A stretch of 64,000 nt of DNA from VXMF01 sp965206775 (lineage in GTDB: Bacteria > Acidobacteriota > Terriglobia > Bryobacterales > UBA6623), in assembly GCA_965206775.1 (NCBI GenBank), contig CBDBKU010000003.1, positions 3,286,001-3,350,000 of the forward strand, given 5' to 3'. The notes beneath the pieces are model-generated. The model was not told the origin of the DNA. It worked only from the letters and a program-made list of their open reading frames with translations, and ran no database searches. The position numbers and the translations under genes are program-made. Of the stretch, positions 17,883 through 25,787 are shown in pieces. How positions within the stretch are numbered: the first letter of the stretch is position 1; the number at the start of each line of letters is the position of its first letter.

Positions 17883-18970
17883 ATGCCGTGGAAGGAAACC
17901 TGTCCGATGCACGAGAGGAAGCGATTCATAGAGGATTGGCTGGCGGGAGGAGCGGGCAACCTCGCTGGGCTTTGCCGGACCTACCAGATCAGCCGCAAGA
18001 CGGGCTACAAGTGGATGGAGCGATTCCGGCAAGGCGGGAGCATCCGAGCTGGGGGCCGAAGAAGTTGCGCGCCTGGCTGCAGGCCCGCGAGCCGGCAACG
18101 CCGTGGCCAGCGGCGTCGACGATGGGCGAGGCGTTGCGGAGGGCGGGCTTGGTGCAGCCGCGGCGGCGCGTGCCGCGGGTGGGCACGGGATCGGGTCCGC
18201 TGCGAGACCCGCAACGGGCCAACGAGCTGTGGACGATCGACTACAAGGGGCAGTTCCGCACGCGGGACGGACAGTGGTGCTATCCGCTGACCGTGGTGGA
18301 CGGCTACAGCCGCTATCTGCTGGCGTGCGCGGGGCATCGGCAGGTGAGCCGGGAGGCGGCGCGGGCGAGCCTGGAGGAGCTGTTCGGGGAGCGCGGGTTG
18401 CCGCAAAGGATGCGCAGCGATAACGGGACGCCGTTCGCGTCGGCGGGTGCGGGGCGGCTGAGCCAGCTGAGCGCGTGGTGGTGGAAGCTGGGGATCGAGG
18501 TGGAGCGGATCGCGCCGGGGAAGCCGCAACAGAACGGGCGGCACGAGCGGCTGCACCGGACGCTGAAGGCGGAGACAGCGCGACCGCCGGCTGGGAATCG
18601 GGAGCGACAGCAAGAGCGCTTCGACCGATTCCGGGAGGAATACAACGAGGAGCGGCCGCACGAGGCGTTGGGACAGCAGCCGCCAGCAAGCTTGTACGAG
18701 CGGTCGGAGCGGAACTGCCCGGAGGCAGTGGCGGACCCGGAGTATCCGGGACACTGGGAGAGACGGCGGGTGAAGCGTAACGGCTACGTGAAATTCCGCG
18801 GGCAGCTGCGATTCCTCAGCGAGGCGCTGGCCGGGGAATTGACGGGCTGGGTCGAGGTCGACGAAGACGCGTGGCAGATTTGGTTCGGGCCAATCGAGGT
18901 GGCCCTGTTCGATGCGAGGCGGGAAGAGATCCGGTCGCTCGGCGCCAGAACCGCAGGCCGGAGACGTTGA
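17883..18970 (+). pseudogene. IS481-family transposase, internally deleted
   Basis: The N-terminal helix-turn-helix (MPWKETCPMHERKRF, LCRTYQISRKTGYKWMERF) is read from 17883 in one frame. From about 18036 the sequence continues in another frame as REHPSWGPKKLRAWL and then the DDE domain (WTIDYKGQF, RSDNGTPFAS, PGKPQQNGRHERLHRTLK). About 35 residues that normally link the two are missing at the frame junction near FRQGG/REHPSW. The catalytic half stays open to 18970, but a full-length protein cannot be made without a frameshift, so the copy is probably dead or dependent on another copy. Confidence 0.75.
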
Positions 18971-18992
18971 GCGCGGGTCGCAGTCCGCGCCA

Positions 18993-19043
18993 CGAAGGGG
19001 GCCTGGCTACGGTCGCTGCGCTCCCTTCGCCAGGCCCCCTTCG
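18993..19043. terminator. Strong hairpin downstream of the IS481 transposase
   Basis: A perfect 15-bp stem (CGAAGGGGGCCTGGC at 18993-19007 with its complement at 19029-19043) encloses a 21-nt loop. There is no T-run, so it may be a transcription block or an RNA stabiliser rather than a canonical terminator. Confidence 0.5.
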
Positions 19044-19190
19044 CCGCCCCCAATCCCTTTGTCCGTCTCAAGCTTCCCAGCCTTCGCAGAAGGGCCAGAG
19101 ATCACGGCTATACTGTTACCCATCCGCCCGGTCTAAGCCGTTACCAATCGGCCCGGTCGCACAAAGGCGGCCCCCCGGGTGCACGTCAGA

Positions 19191-20888
19191 TTATTGAGAC
19201 TGCTGGTGGGAGTTTGTTGAGCGACGTTCCCAGAAATCCTCGAACTGGTTGCTGAGAACGCAGCAGCGCAGGGCGAGGATGGCATTTGCACCGTCGACGC
19301 TCCAATGCATGCCGGCGCGCTTCAGCCTCGTGCCAACGGTCACTTTGCAACCGGCCTCGACCACGCCGGAGCCGACGCAGAGGCCTTGGGCGCGGAAGTC
19401 CCGGTAGCGCATGCGAGCGCGGTTGGTGTCGACGTATTCGGCGCACTTGCGAGCCTCCTCGCAGCCGTCGTTGTGCTTCCGCAGGGCGGCCAGCAGGTCG
19501 TCGATGCGTCCCTCGTCGAGTGCGTCGTGACGGGCGTCAGCCCAGCTTTTGGCGAGGGCAGTGCCGGGGCCGTAGAGCGCCTTGGAAACGTCGCTGAGGT
19601 GCTCCTTGACGTGGAACAGGTCGAGGATCTGGATGGCCCCGGGGAACAGCTCGGTCGCCAATCGCCAGATCCATGGGGCTCCGTCGCCGAGGACGACGCG
19701 GCGGGCGGCTTGGGGAAAGCCGCGGCGCTCGGCCTCGCGGCGGGCGCGCTGGGCGAAGGGGGCGGGCTCGGGGTCGGTGTCGAGGCTGGCCGCACTCTCG
19801 ATCGCGGCCGAGTAGGAGACCGAGCCGGGGTCGCGCTGGGGGCGGCCGGTCTGCTGGTGGACCGACTCGGCCGTCCAGACGGTGACCAGCTTGACCTCGC
19901 GGGTCTTGGCGGAGCCGTCGGCCTGCTTGCCGGCGCGTCCGGCCGTCTCGGACTTGCGCACCGGCACACCGGTGCCGTCGAGGCCGAGGTACAGCGTGGG
20001 GGCCGGGGGCGGCAGGGGCTCGACGAACTGGCGCTCGGCGGCGGCGATCTCGCGGCCGAGAGCCTCGGCGGCGCGCTCGACGCGCTTGGGATCGACGGAC
20101 AGGCCGGCGAGGTCGTCGAGCAGTTCGGCCGCCTCGGCGAAGCTGACGCGGGCTGCGGCGGTGCCGATCATGCGGGTGGCGGCCGGCGAGAGCGAGGAGC
20201 CTTCCAGGCCTAGGGCACGGTCGCGGGGGAAAAAGCCTGCCGCGCAGTGGGGGCAATGGTAGTAGGCACGGCGGAGTTCGACCGGGCCGAGTGCGGTGAG
20301 CACCGTCTTGGGGCGGCGGCCAGCGTAGCGGGCGGCCGCCCCGCAGGCGCAGGGCTGACGGGGGCCTTGCCAGTCGGAGCCGTCAGCGTTGAGCCGTTCC
20401 TGCAGCGCCGCGACCCGCAAGGCACCGCCTCGCGCTGCCGTCTCGACGGCCTCCGATCGAGCGAGTCGGCCGTTCCCCGCCCTAGGAGCGCTTCGATCTC
20501 GGCCTGGATGTCTAGGAGCGCTTCGATCTCGGCCTGGATGTCGGCGACGAAGGCCGTTCCGAAGGCTTTTTTTTACCTCGGCGGCGGCTCTGTCGCGACC
20601 CTGCTGGAGTTGTGCCTGGCAAAGTTGTTCGCTGAGTTCGACGAACTCACCGCTCAGAGTCCGGAAGCGCCTGTACTCGGCAATCTGCTGGCGAGTGCGT
20701 TCGACGGCATGCGGCGGGATGGCGCGGGTGACGGTCTTGCCGCCGGACTTGAAGGTCAGGGTCCAGTACGGGCCATGGCCGGAGGAGTCGGGGGCGGCGC
20801 AGCGGCAACCGGACTTGCCGCAGCGGCGGAAGCGGTTTGCGAGGGAGCCGGGGCGCATGGCACCCATCGAAGCGAGTTGATGGCGCAC
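19191..20888 (-). CDS. ISKra4-family transposase (possibly frameshifted in the middle)
   Basis: The 565-residue protein has a zinc-finger-like N-terminus (RFRRCGKSGCRCA) and a second Cys motif (YYHCPHCAAGFFPRD). The catalytic core contains LGLDGTGVPVR, KTREVKLVTVW, VVLGDGAPWIW and LDLFHVKEHL, and ends with GLCVGSGVVEAGCK, all standard for ISKra4 transposases. Around residues 105-145 the frame reads arginine-rich sequence, whereas the neighbouring frame reads FVADIQAEIEALL, the more natural helix. An A8 tract (minus strand of 20567-20574) sits at the start of this segment. Either programmed slippage or paired indels may apply. A 30-bp duplication follows. Confidence 0.8.
   Translation of the reverse strand: MRHQLASMGAMRPGSLANRFRRCGKSGCRCAAPDSSGHGPYWTLTFKSGGKTVTRAIPPHAVERTRQQIAEYRRFRTLSGEFVELSEQLCQAQLQQGRDRAAAEVKKSLRNGLRRRHPGRDRSAPRHPGRDRSAPRAGNGRLARSEAVETAARGGALRVAALQERLNADGSDWQGPRQPCACGAAARYAGRRPKTVLTALGPVELRRAYYHCPHCAAGFFPRDRALGLEGSSLSPAATRMIGTAAARVSFAEAAELLDDLAGLSVDPKRVERAAEALGREIAAAERQFVEPLPPPAPTLYLGLDGTGVPVRKSETAGRAGKQADGSAKTREVKLVTVWTAESVHQQTGRPQRDPGSVSYSAAIESAASLDTDPEPAPFAQRARREAERRGFPQAARRVVLGDGAPWIWRLATELFPGAIQILDLFHVKEHLSDVSKALYGPGTALAKSWADARHDALDEGRIDDLLAALRKHNDGCEEARKCAEYVDTNRARMRYRDFRAQGLCVGSGVVEAGCKVTVGTRLKRAGMHWSVDGANAILALRCCVLSNQFEDFWERRSTNSHQQSQ
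20483..20542. repeat. 30-bp tandem duplication inside the ISKra4 transposase
   Basis: The unit beginning taggagcgcttcgatctcgg occurs twice head to tail (20483-20512 and 20513-20542) with no mismatch. It adds exactly ten codons, so the frame is kept. The perfect identity implies a recent slippage or recombination event. Confidence 0.93.
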
Positions 20889-21056
20889 CTGCTGGAGTCG
20901 GTCTTGGAGGGATGAGATGAGGGCGGAGCGGGCAAGGGGCCTCCTTTCTGTAAACCTATTATACTTACAGAATTGAAGCCGAACGAACTTTATGCAGAAT
21001 ACCGTCCTACCACCTCAGTCGCTAAATCAAAACTCTGACGTGCGCCCCGGCCCCCC

Positions 21057-21411
21057 TCCCCGCTTGACATCTCAAGCCCCCTGCACCATCATGGTGCCGC
21101 CCCTCTGGAGTCACTGCAGCTGCCGCACACTCAACAGTCCACCACTCCGTAGCCACTGAGGGTCGCTCGCATGCGGCGCGACGGTAGCCGGAACGGATGC
21201 CCGGAAGCGTGGAGCGGTGGACGAATAAGAGTTCGGCTAGGGCTGGGGTTCAGAACGGCCGGCTCCGTCAACCTGCCGGCCGCTCAATTCCATGCAAGCC
21301 GGGCCAAGGTACAACCGATCTGGCGAGAAATCAGCGTGCCTGCAATGCCCTGGCTAATTGTCAAATGCATGTTGGTGCGGCGATTGTCGGAACTAGCACC
21401 TGCTCAAATCC
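21057..21411. other. Intergenic stretch right of the ISKra4 element
   Basis: No gene is recognised. It contains a near-perfect palindrome GCACCAT-C-ATGGTGC (21083-21097) of unknown role. Confidence 0.4.
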
Positions 21412-22569
21412 CTACAAACCCTCTATCGTGCGATTCTCGAAGATATGAGCCTGGTCGCGACAACCTACGGCTAGATCAAGATCCCCGTCTTGGTCGATAT
21501 CGCCCAGGACTGCTTCGTGGGCCGGACCGCTCGTCTTCAGAGACCAAGCGGGCTCGGACGATAGCTGTCCGTCGTTGTTCGGATAGAGGTATAGGCTGCC
21601 GCCGTCCGCGTAATCCGCGGCAATCATATCCAGGTCGCCATCTCCGTCCACATCACCGAACTCGAACCCGTGAAACGCAGTCTCTGCCGAGCTGCTCCAC
21701 AGGACTTGCGGGGCACCGCCGTCTTTTCGAATGGCCAGCTGCACGCTTCGTCCAAGCTGATTCCCCCACGGCCCCTTTGCGCAGAACAGCTCCGGCAGGC
21801 CATCGCTATCGAGGTCGCGCCAATAGAGCCGCTGAGTCCACGGACTCCCAGCGTCCTCGAAAATCGTCGTGCCGTCGTCGAATTCCCCGTCCGAGTTCCG
21901 AAACACGGCTATCGCACCTTCCCTGTATGCGGCGATGATGTCAAGATCGCCATCTGCGTCGTAGTCGGCGAATATCGCGCTCTCGGAATACTCTTCCCGG
22001 CCGAGCTTCCGGGAGACCTGAGGCGAAGGCGTGCCTGACTCGTTCTCGAACACGGCTACACCATTCACCGGCTCGCCAGCAGCCATGACCATGTCGAGAT
22101 CGCCATCGCCGTCATAGTCGCCGAAATCGATCTGATTCGCGTTTGCAATCAGCCCGGTCTCCCAGTCGGGTGTCGTGCCGAATTCTCCGGACCGATTGAA
22201 GTACAGCGTGCAATAGCTTTCGTGCGTGCCCGCCAGATCGGTCCAGCCATCATCGTTGAAATCGAGCACGTCGACGTGATCGCAATCCGTCGTTTCCGAG
22301 GATTCCCAGAACGGCTCCAGCGCGATTTCACCATCGTTATTCCGGTACGCGACCCAACGACGCGGATCAGGAGCGCTGGTCACGAAATCGAGATCGCCAT
22401 CGCGATCAACATCGATGAACCGGGCGATGCCGTCGCCGCCCGAGATATCGGTGCCACTGCTCCAGATTGGCTGGCTCGAGAAGAGGACCTTGACATCCTC
22501 GGCCCCCGAACAACCTATTTGCGACAGAACAATCGTTCCCAAAAGAAGTGTGGGTACAGTCCTTTTCAT
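21412..22569 (-). CDS. Secreted VCBS/FG-GAP repeat lipoprotein
   Basis: The 385-residue protein starts with a lipoprotein signal (MKRTVPTLLLGTIVLSQIGC, lipobox around Cys20). It then has repeated calcium-binding-like blades with DVDRDGDLD, DFNDDGWTD, DYDGDGDLDM, DYDADGDLD, DLDSDGLPE, DVDGDGDLDM and DIDQDGDLDLA motifs. Seven such motifs spaced about 45-60 residues apart predict an integrin-alpha-like beta-propeller. A role in surface binding of glycans or proteins is plausible but unproven. No enzymatic motif is visible, and its neighbours (ISKra4 element, tRNA) give no context. Confidence 0.85.
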   Translation of the reverse strand: MKRTVPTLLLGTIVLSQIGCSGAEDVKVLFSSQPIWSSGTDISGGDGIARFIDVDRDGDLDFVTSAPDPRRWVAYRNNDGEIALEPFWESSETTDCDHVDVLDFNDDGWTDLAGTHESYCTLYFNRSGEFGTTPDWETGLIANANQIDFGDYDGDGDLDMVMAAGEPVNGVAVFENESGTPSPQVSRKLGREEYSESAIFADYDADGDLDIIAAYREGAIAVFRNSDGEFDDGTTIFEDAGSPWTQRLYWRDLDSDGLPELFCAKGPWGNQLGRSVQLAIRKDGGAPQVLWSSSAETAFHGFEFGDVDGDGDLDMIAADYADGGSLYLYPNNDGQLSSEPAWSLKTSGPAHEAVLGDIDQDGDLDLAVGCRDQAHIFENRTIEGL

Positions 22570-22873
22570 GCCAGATCTCCTTAGCTACTCGCAGCAGAGT
22601 TGCGACACTCTTGGTCGACCGGACGACATGACTGGCTTCCCATCGCAGCTCGATGACAATTGTACTGGTCATCAAGATCCAGCTCGAGCGGGTTCGCAAC
22701 CGAACCGCAATTCAGGGCCAGTTGGCTTGGAACCTGAACCGGAAGGTACTAAGAACAGACCATCAGCGAGTGCTGCAACAAGCGAAACTCGAGTCCCGAT
22801 GAGGGCTTCGACTGACTACCGACGCTCGCACGTCACCGGCTTCGCTTGTCTTTGCAAATATACCGTCAAGATA
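22570..22873. other. Intergenic stretch between VCBS gene and tRNA
   Basis: No gene or repeat was recognised. Confidence 0.4.
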
Positions 22874-22961
22874 TGGTGCGGAGAGGGGGACTCGAACCCC
22901 CAAGGGATTGCTCCCACTAGCACCTCAAGCTAGCGCGTCTGCCAAATTCCGCCACCTCCGC
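22874..22961 (-). tRNA. tRNA-Leu (anticodon GAG), CCA encoded
   Basis: The minus strand folds into a class II cloverleaf. The acceptor stem is GCGGAGG with TCTCCGC. The anticodon stem CTAGC/GCTAG holds the loop TTGAGGT, so the anticodon is GAG, reading CUC and CUU. A long variable arm and the TTCGAGT T-loop follow. The discriminator A and CCA are encoded in the DNA. No integration is seen at its 3' end. Confidence 0.95.
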
Positions 22962-23017
22962 ATTTGTGATTTTGCTTGGGTCGCGACGGCGGTGACATGT
23001 CCGTCGCACAGCCAGCC

Positions 23018-23389
23018 TTATTCCTGACCTTCGCCCTGTCCCGACTGAGTTGGCGCGCTTTCGGTTTCGACAGGAGCCGTGGACTCCGAAGCACTCGAGT
23101 CGGACTCCTCCGCCTCTGATGCGACACCGCTGGTTTCGATCACGGACTGTCCCACGACGTTGTGCCCCTGCCAGATCCCGAGCGTGATCGATGTCAGCAT
23201 GAAAAGCACCGCGGCCGTGGTGGTCGCCTTCGACAGGACCGTCGCAGCTCCGCGTGGGCCGAACGCAGTCTGGGACCCCATGCCGCCGAATGCACCGGCG
23301 AGGTCGGCTGCCTTCCCGCTCTGCAAGAGCACGACGATGATGAGGAAGAAGCTCACCACGACGTGCACAATTGTTAGAAGAAGTACCAT
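23018..23389 (-). CDS. secG: Preprotein translocase subunit SecG
   Basis: The 123-residue protein has the SecG pattern: a first membrane helix (LTIVHVVVSFFLIIVVLLQ), the conserved cytoplasmic loop GKAADLAGAFGGMGSQTAFG, and a second helix (AAVLFMLTSITLGIW). A Ser/Glu-rich tail follows, longer than in E. coli, as often seen in Acidobacteriota. It assists SecYE-driven protein export. It lies 31 bp downstream of tpiA on the same strand; tpiA-secG is a widely conserved pair, usually co-transcribed. Confidence 0.95.
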   Translation of the reverse strand: MVLLLTIVHVVVSFFLIIVVLLQSGKAADLAGAFGGMGSQTAFGPRGAATVLSKATTTAAVLFMLTSITLGIWQGHNVVGQSVIETSGVASEAEESDSSASESTAPVETESAPTQSGQGEGQE

Positions 23390-23420
23390 CTCTTTTCCAT
23401 TATGACTCTAGATCCGTGCG

Positions 23421-24170
23421 TCATGCACGAATGAGCGCGGCAAAGGATTCCGGGTCGAGGCTCGCGCCTCCGACGAGGCCCCCGTCGATTCCTTCACGTT
23501 CCAGTAAGCCGGCGAAGTTAGCGGGCTTGACGCTTCCGCCATACAGAATGCGCAGAGCTTGCGCCGCCGAATCCCCGAACCTGCTCGCAACTAGTGAACG
23601 GATTACGGAATGGGATGCCTCTGCAATGTCGGGGGTCGCGGTGCGCCCGGTACCTATGGCCCAGACGGGCTCGTAGGCCAGAATCAGCTCTCCGAACTGT
23701 TCCGATTCCAACGCTCCCATCCCAGCTGTGAACTGCTCCTCGAGAACCGTTGCGGTGTTCCCCGCCTCGCGCTGGTCCAAGGTTTCGCCCACGCACACGA
23801 TCGGCGTGAGACCTCCGTCGAGTGCGGCCAAGATCTTCAGATGCACGGTGCCATCGGTCTCTCCGAAGTACTGCCGGCGCTCGCTGTGGCCGATGATGAC
23901 GTGGCTGCAGCCGATAGCAGCCAGCATTCCAGCGGAGACCTCGCCCGTGTAGGCACCCTTCGCTTCCCAATGCAGATTCTGCGCGCTGATCCGGATGTTG
24001 GTCCCTTTAGCCGCTTCGACGGCAGCGGCCAGCGCGGGAAAGGTAGGAGCGATCACGATCTCGCGGTCACTGACTCCGTCCGCGGACGGCCTGACCGCGT
24101 CCACGAACGCCACTGCCTCAGCGGCCGTCTTGTGCATCTTCCAGTTCCCGGCAACGACAGGTATGCGCAC
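23421..24170 (-). CDS. tpiA: Triosephosphate isomerase
   Basis: The 249-residue cytoplasmic TIM barrel interconverts dihydroxyacetone phosphate and glyceraldehyde-3-phosphate. All family landmarks are present: AGNWKMHKT (substrate Lys), VIIGHSERRQ (catalytic His), LAYEPVWAIGTGR (catalytic Glu and loop 6) and RILYGGSVKPANFAGLL (phosphate-binding). Length is normal. It is followed by secG. Confidence 0.97.
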   Translation of the reverse strand: MRIPVVAGNWKMHKTAAEAVAFVDAVRPSADGVSDREIVIAPTFPALAAAVEAAKGTNIRISAQNLHWEAKGAYTGEVSAGMLAAIGCSHVIIGHSERRQYFGETDGTVHLKILAALDGGLTPIVCVGETLDQREAGNTATVLEEQFTAGMGALESEQFGELILAYEPVWAIGTGRTATPDIAEASHSVIRSLVASRFGDSAAQALRILYGGSVKPANFAGLLEREGIDGGLVGGASLDPESFAALIRA

Positions 24171-24345
24171 TAATCCTCCCTGCGACCTCGATTTAAGGGA
24201 ACCCGCCGGGCAGAATCTCGCTGGCGGGCAGAAATCCTAGGATAGTACAGTTGCCGGATTCGGTTCGACTCCGAGGCGCGGCACACCGGCATCACGCCGG
24301 ACACAAGCAGGCCGATGGCCGCGGCGAGCTAGCGGTCGGGCCGCC

Positions 24346-25779
24346 TCAAGCGAGGATGCCCTTCACCACCTTGCCATGCACGTCTGTCAAGCGGAAGTCG
24401 CGCCCTGCGTAGCGGTAGGTCAGCCGTTTGTGGTCAAGACCGAGCAGATGCAGGATCGTGGCATGTAGGTCGTGGAAATGCACCTTGTTCTCGACCGAGT
24501 AGTAGCCGTAGTCGTCCGTCGCTCCGTACCGGAGACCGGGCTTTACACCTCCGCCCGCTAGCCAGTACGTGAAGGCCTCGGGATTGTGGTCGCGCCCGTC
24601 CGAGCCCTGGGCTGTCGAGGTCCTGCCGAATTCCCCTCCCCAGACCAATAGCGTGTCCTCGAGTAAGCCGCGCGACTTGAGGTCCCGCAGCAGTGCCGCA
24701 ATGGGCTTGTCGACTTCCCGCGCGTTTTGCGAGTGGTCCCGGTATAGGTTGTTGTGCTGGTCCCACTTGTAGGTGTGGCTGCACTGGACGAACCGGACGC
24801 CGGCCTCGGAGAACCGCCGTGCCATCAAGCACTGCCGCCCGAAATCCTCGGTCAAGGGATCGTCGATCCCGTACATTCGCAGCGTCGCCTTGGACTCTCC
24901 GGATAGGTCCTGCAACTCGGGAGCTTCGGCCTGCATCCGAAACGCCAGCTCGAACGACTCGATGCGTCCTTCGAGGTGCCGGTCCGGCCCGGTCTCGGCG
25001 ATCTGGTCCCGGTTCATGCGCTGCAGGAAGTCGATCTCCATGCGCTGAATGTCTCGGGGCGTCTCGTCGTTCGCAATGAAAGGGATCTTGGATTCCCGCG
25101 CCGGTATTCCGACCGAGCCCACCGCTGTCCCGCCAAACGGGGCGGGCAGGAAAGCCGGGGAGTAGTTGTTCGCGCCGCCGTGGCTCTGGGTCGGGCCGAT
25201 CGTGAGAAAGCCCGGCATGTTCGCGTTCTCGGTGCCGAGCCCGTAGGTAATCCACGAGCCAATGCTTGGCCGGACAAAGGTGTCGCTTCCGGTGTGCAGC
25301 TCGAGGAGCGCGCCCCCGTGGCGCGAATTCGACCCATGCATCGAGTTAATGAAGCAAATGTCGTCGACAAGCTCCCCAACCTCGGGGAACAGATCGCTGA
25401 CCCACATCCCGCTCTGACCGTACTGCTTGAATGCCCATGGCGACTTGAGCAAGTTAAAGGTCTCGCTGGAAACAACGTTCGGACGCGCAAAAGGCAGCGG
25501 CTTGCCATGGTCCCGCTGCAGCAACGGCTTGTAATCAAACGTATCCATCTGCGACGGACCGCCATGCATGAACAGGAAGATCACGCGCTTCGCACGAGCC
25601 GGAAAATGCGGCGTGCGGGGTGAAAGAGGGTCGGCGGCGTTATCCGTCAGCCCGGGAGCAGCTCCCGCCTCGTCGCCCATTAGGGCAGCGAGCGCGAGGC
25701 TCCCGAAACCAGTTGCGGCGTCGCGAAGCAACTGCCGACGGCTCTTGGGGAATGGGCTCGGGTTCCAGTGCCGGTTCAT
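24346..25779 (-). CDS. DUF1501 protein (sulfatase-like fold, Tat-exported)
   Basis: The 477-residue protein begins with a twin-arginine signal (KSRRQLLRDAATGFGSLALA). It contains the DUF1501 motifs FLFMHGGPSQMDTFDYKP, NSRHGGALLELHTG, MPGFLTIGPTQSHGGANNYSP, WGGEFGRTSTAQGSDGRDHN and LLGLDHKRLTYRY. The fold is related to alkaline phosphatases and sulfatases, but the true reaction is unknown. It starts 8 bp after the stop of the PSD1 cytochrome gene, and this pairing recurs across Planctomycetota and Acidobacteriota. A joint role in breaking down complex polysaccharides is commonly proposed. Confidence 0.92.
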   Translation of the reverse strand: MNRHWNPSPFPKSRRQLLRDAATGFGSLALAALMGDEAGAAPGLTDNAADPLSPRTPHFPARAKRVIFLFMHGGPSQMDTFDYKPLLQRDHGKPLPFARPNVVSSETFNLLKSPWAFKQYGQSGMWVSDLFPEVGELVDDICFINSMHGSNSRHGGALLELHTGSDTFVRPSIGSWITYGLGTENANMPGFLTIGPTQSHGGANNYSPAFLPAPFGGTAVGSVGIPARESKIPFIANDETPRDIQRMEIDFLQRMNRDQIAETGPDRHLEGRIESFELAFRMQAEAPELQDLSGESKATLRMYGIDDPLTEDFGRQCLMARRFSEAGVRFVQCSHTYKWDQHNNLYRDHSQNAREVDKPIAALLRDLKSRGLLEDTLLVWGGEFGRTSTAQGSDGRDHNPEAFTYWLAGGGVKPGLRYGATDDYGYYSVENKVHFHDLHATILHLLGLDHKRLTYRYAGRDFRLTDVHGKVVKGILA

Positions 25780-25787
25780 AAGCGCCC

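Larger units (their letters stand above)
17823..19163 (+). mobile_element. IS481-like insertion sequence with double terminal repeats
   Basis: Each end begins TGT and carries two tandem ~19-20-bp repeats separated by 6 bp. On the left these are 17828-17847 and 17854-17873. On the right they are 19114-19133 and 19140-19158, in inverted orientation. The inner copies (GACCGGGCGGATGGGTAACA) are identical between the ends and the outer ones diverge. No convincing target duplication is seen. The element abuts the ISKra4-type element, 13 bp from its end. Confidence 0.8.
19177..21048 (-). mobile_element. ISKra4-family insertion sequence
   Basis: The ends carry the inverted repeat GGGTGCACGTCAGA (19177-19190) and GGGCGCACGTCAGA (reverse complement of 21034-21047). 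GGCCCCCC flanks both sides (19169-19176 and 21049-21056) and is a likely 8-bp target duplication, although it is low-complexity. The single transposase gene fills most of it. The element inserted right beside the IS481-like element. Confidence 0.8.

Noticed and set aside
19305..20213. 302-residue plus-strand open frame
   Set aside because: It is antisense to the ISKra4 transposase.
20483..20542. CRISPR-like or minisatellite repeat
   Set aside because: There are only two direct 30-bp copies with no spacer, inside a transposase gene; it is a tandem duplication.
22874..22961. tRNA gene as an integration site
   Set aside because: No integrase or duplicated tRNA 3' end is nearby; the RIT element inserts elsewhere.
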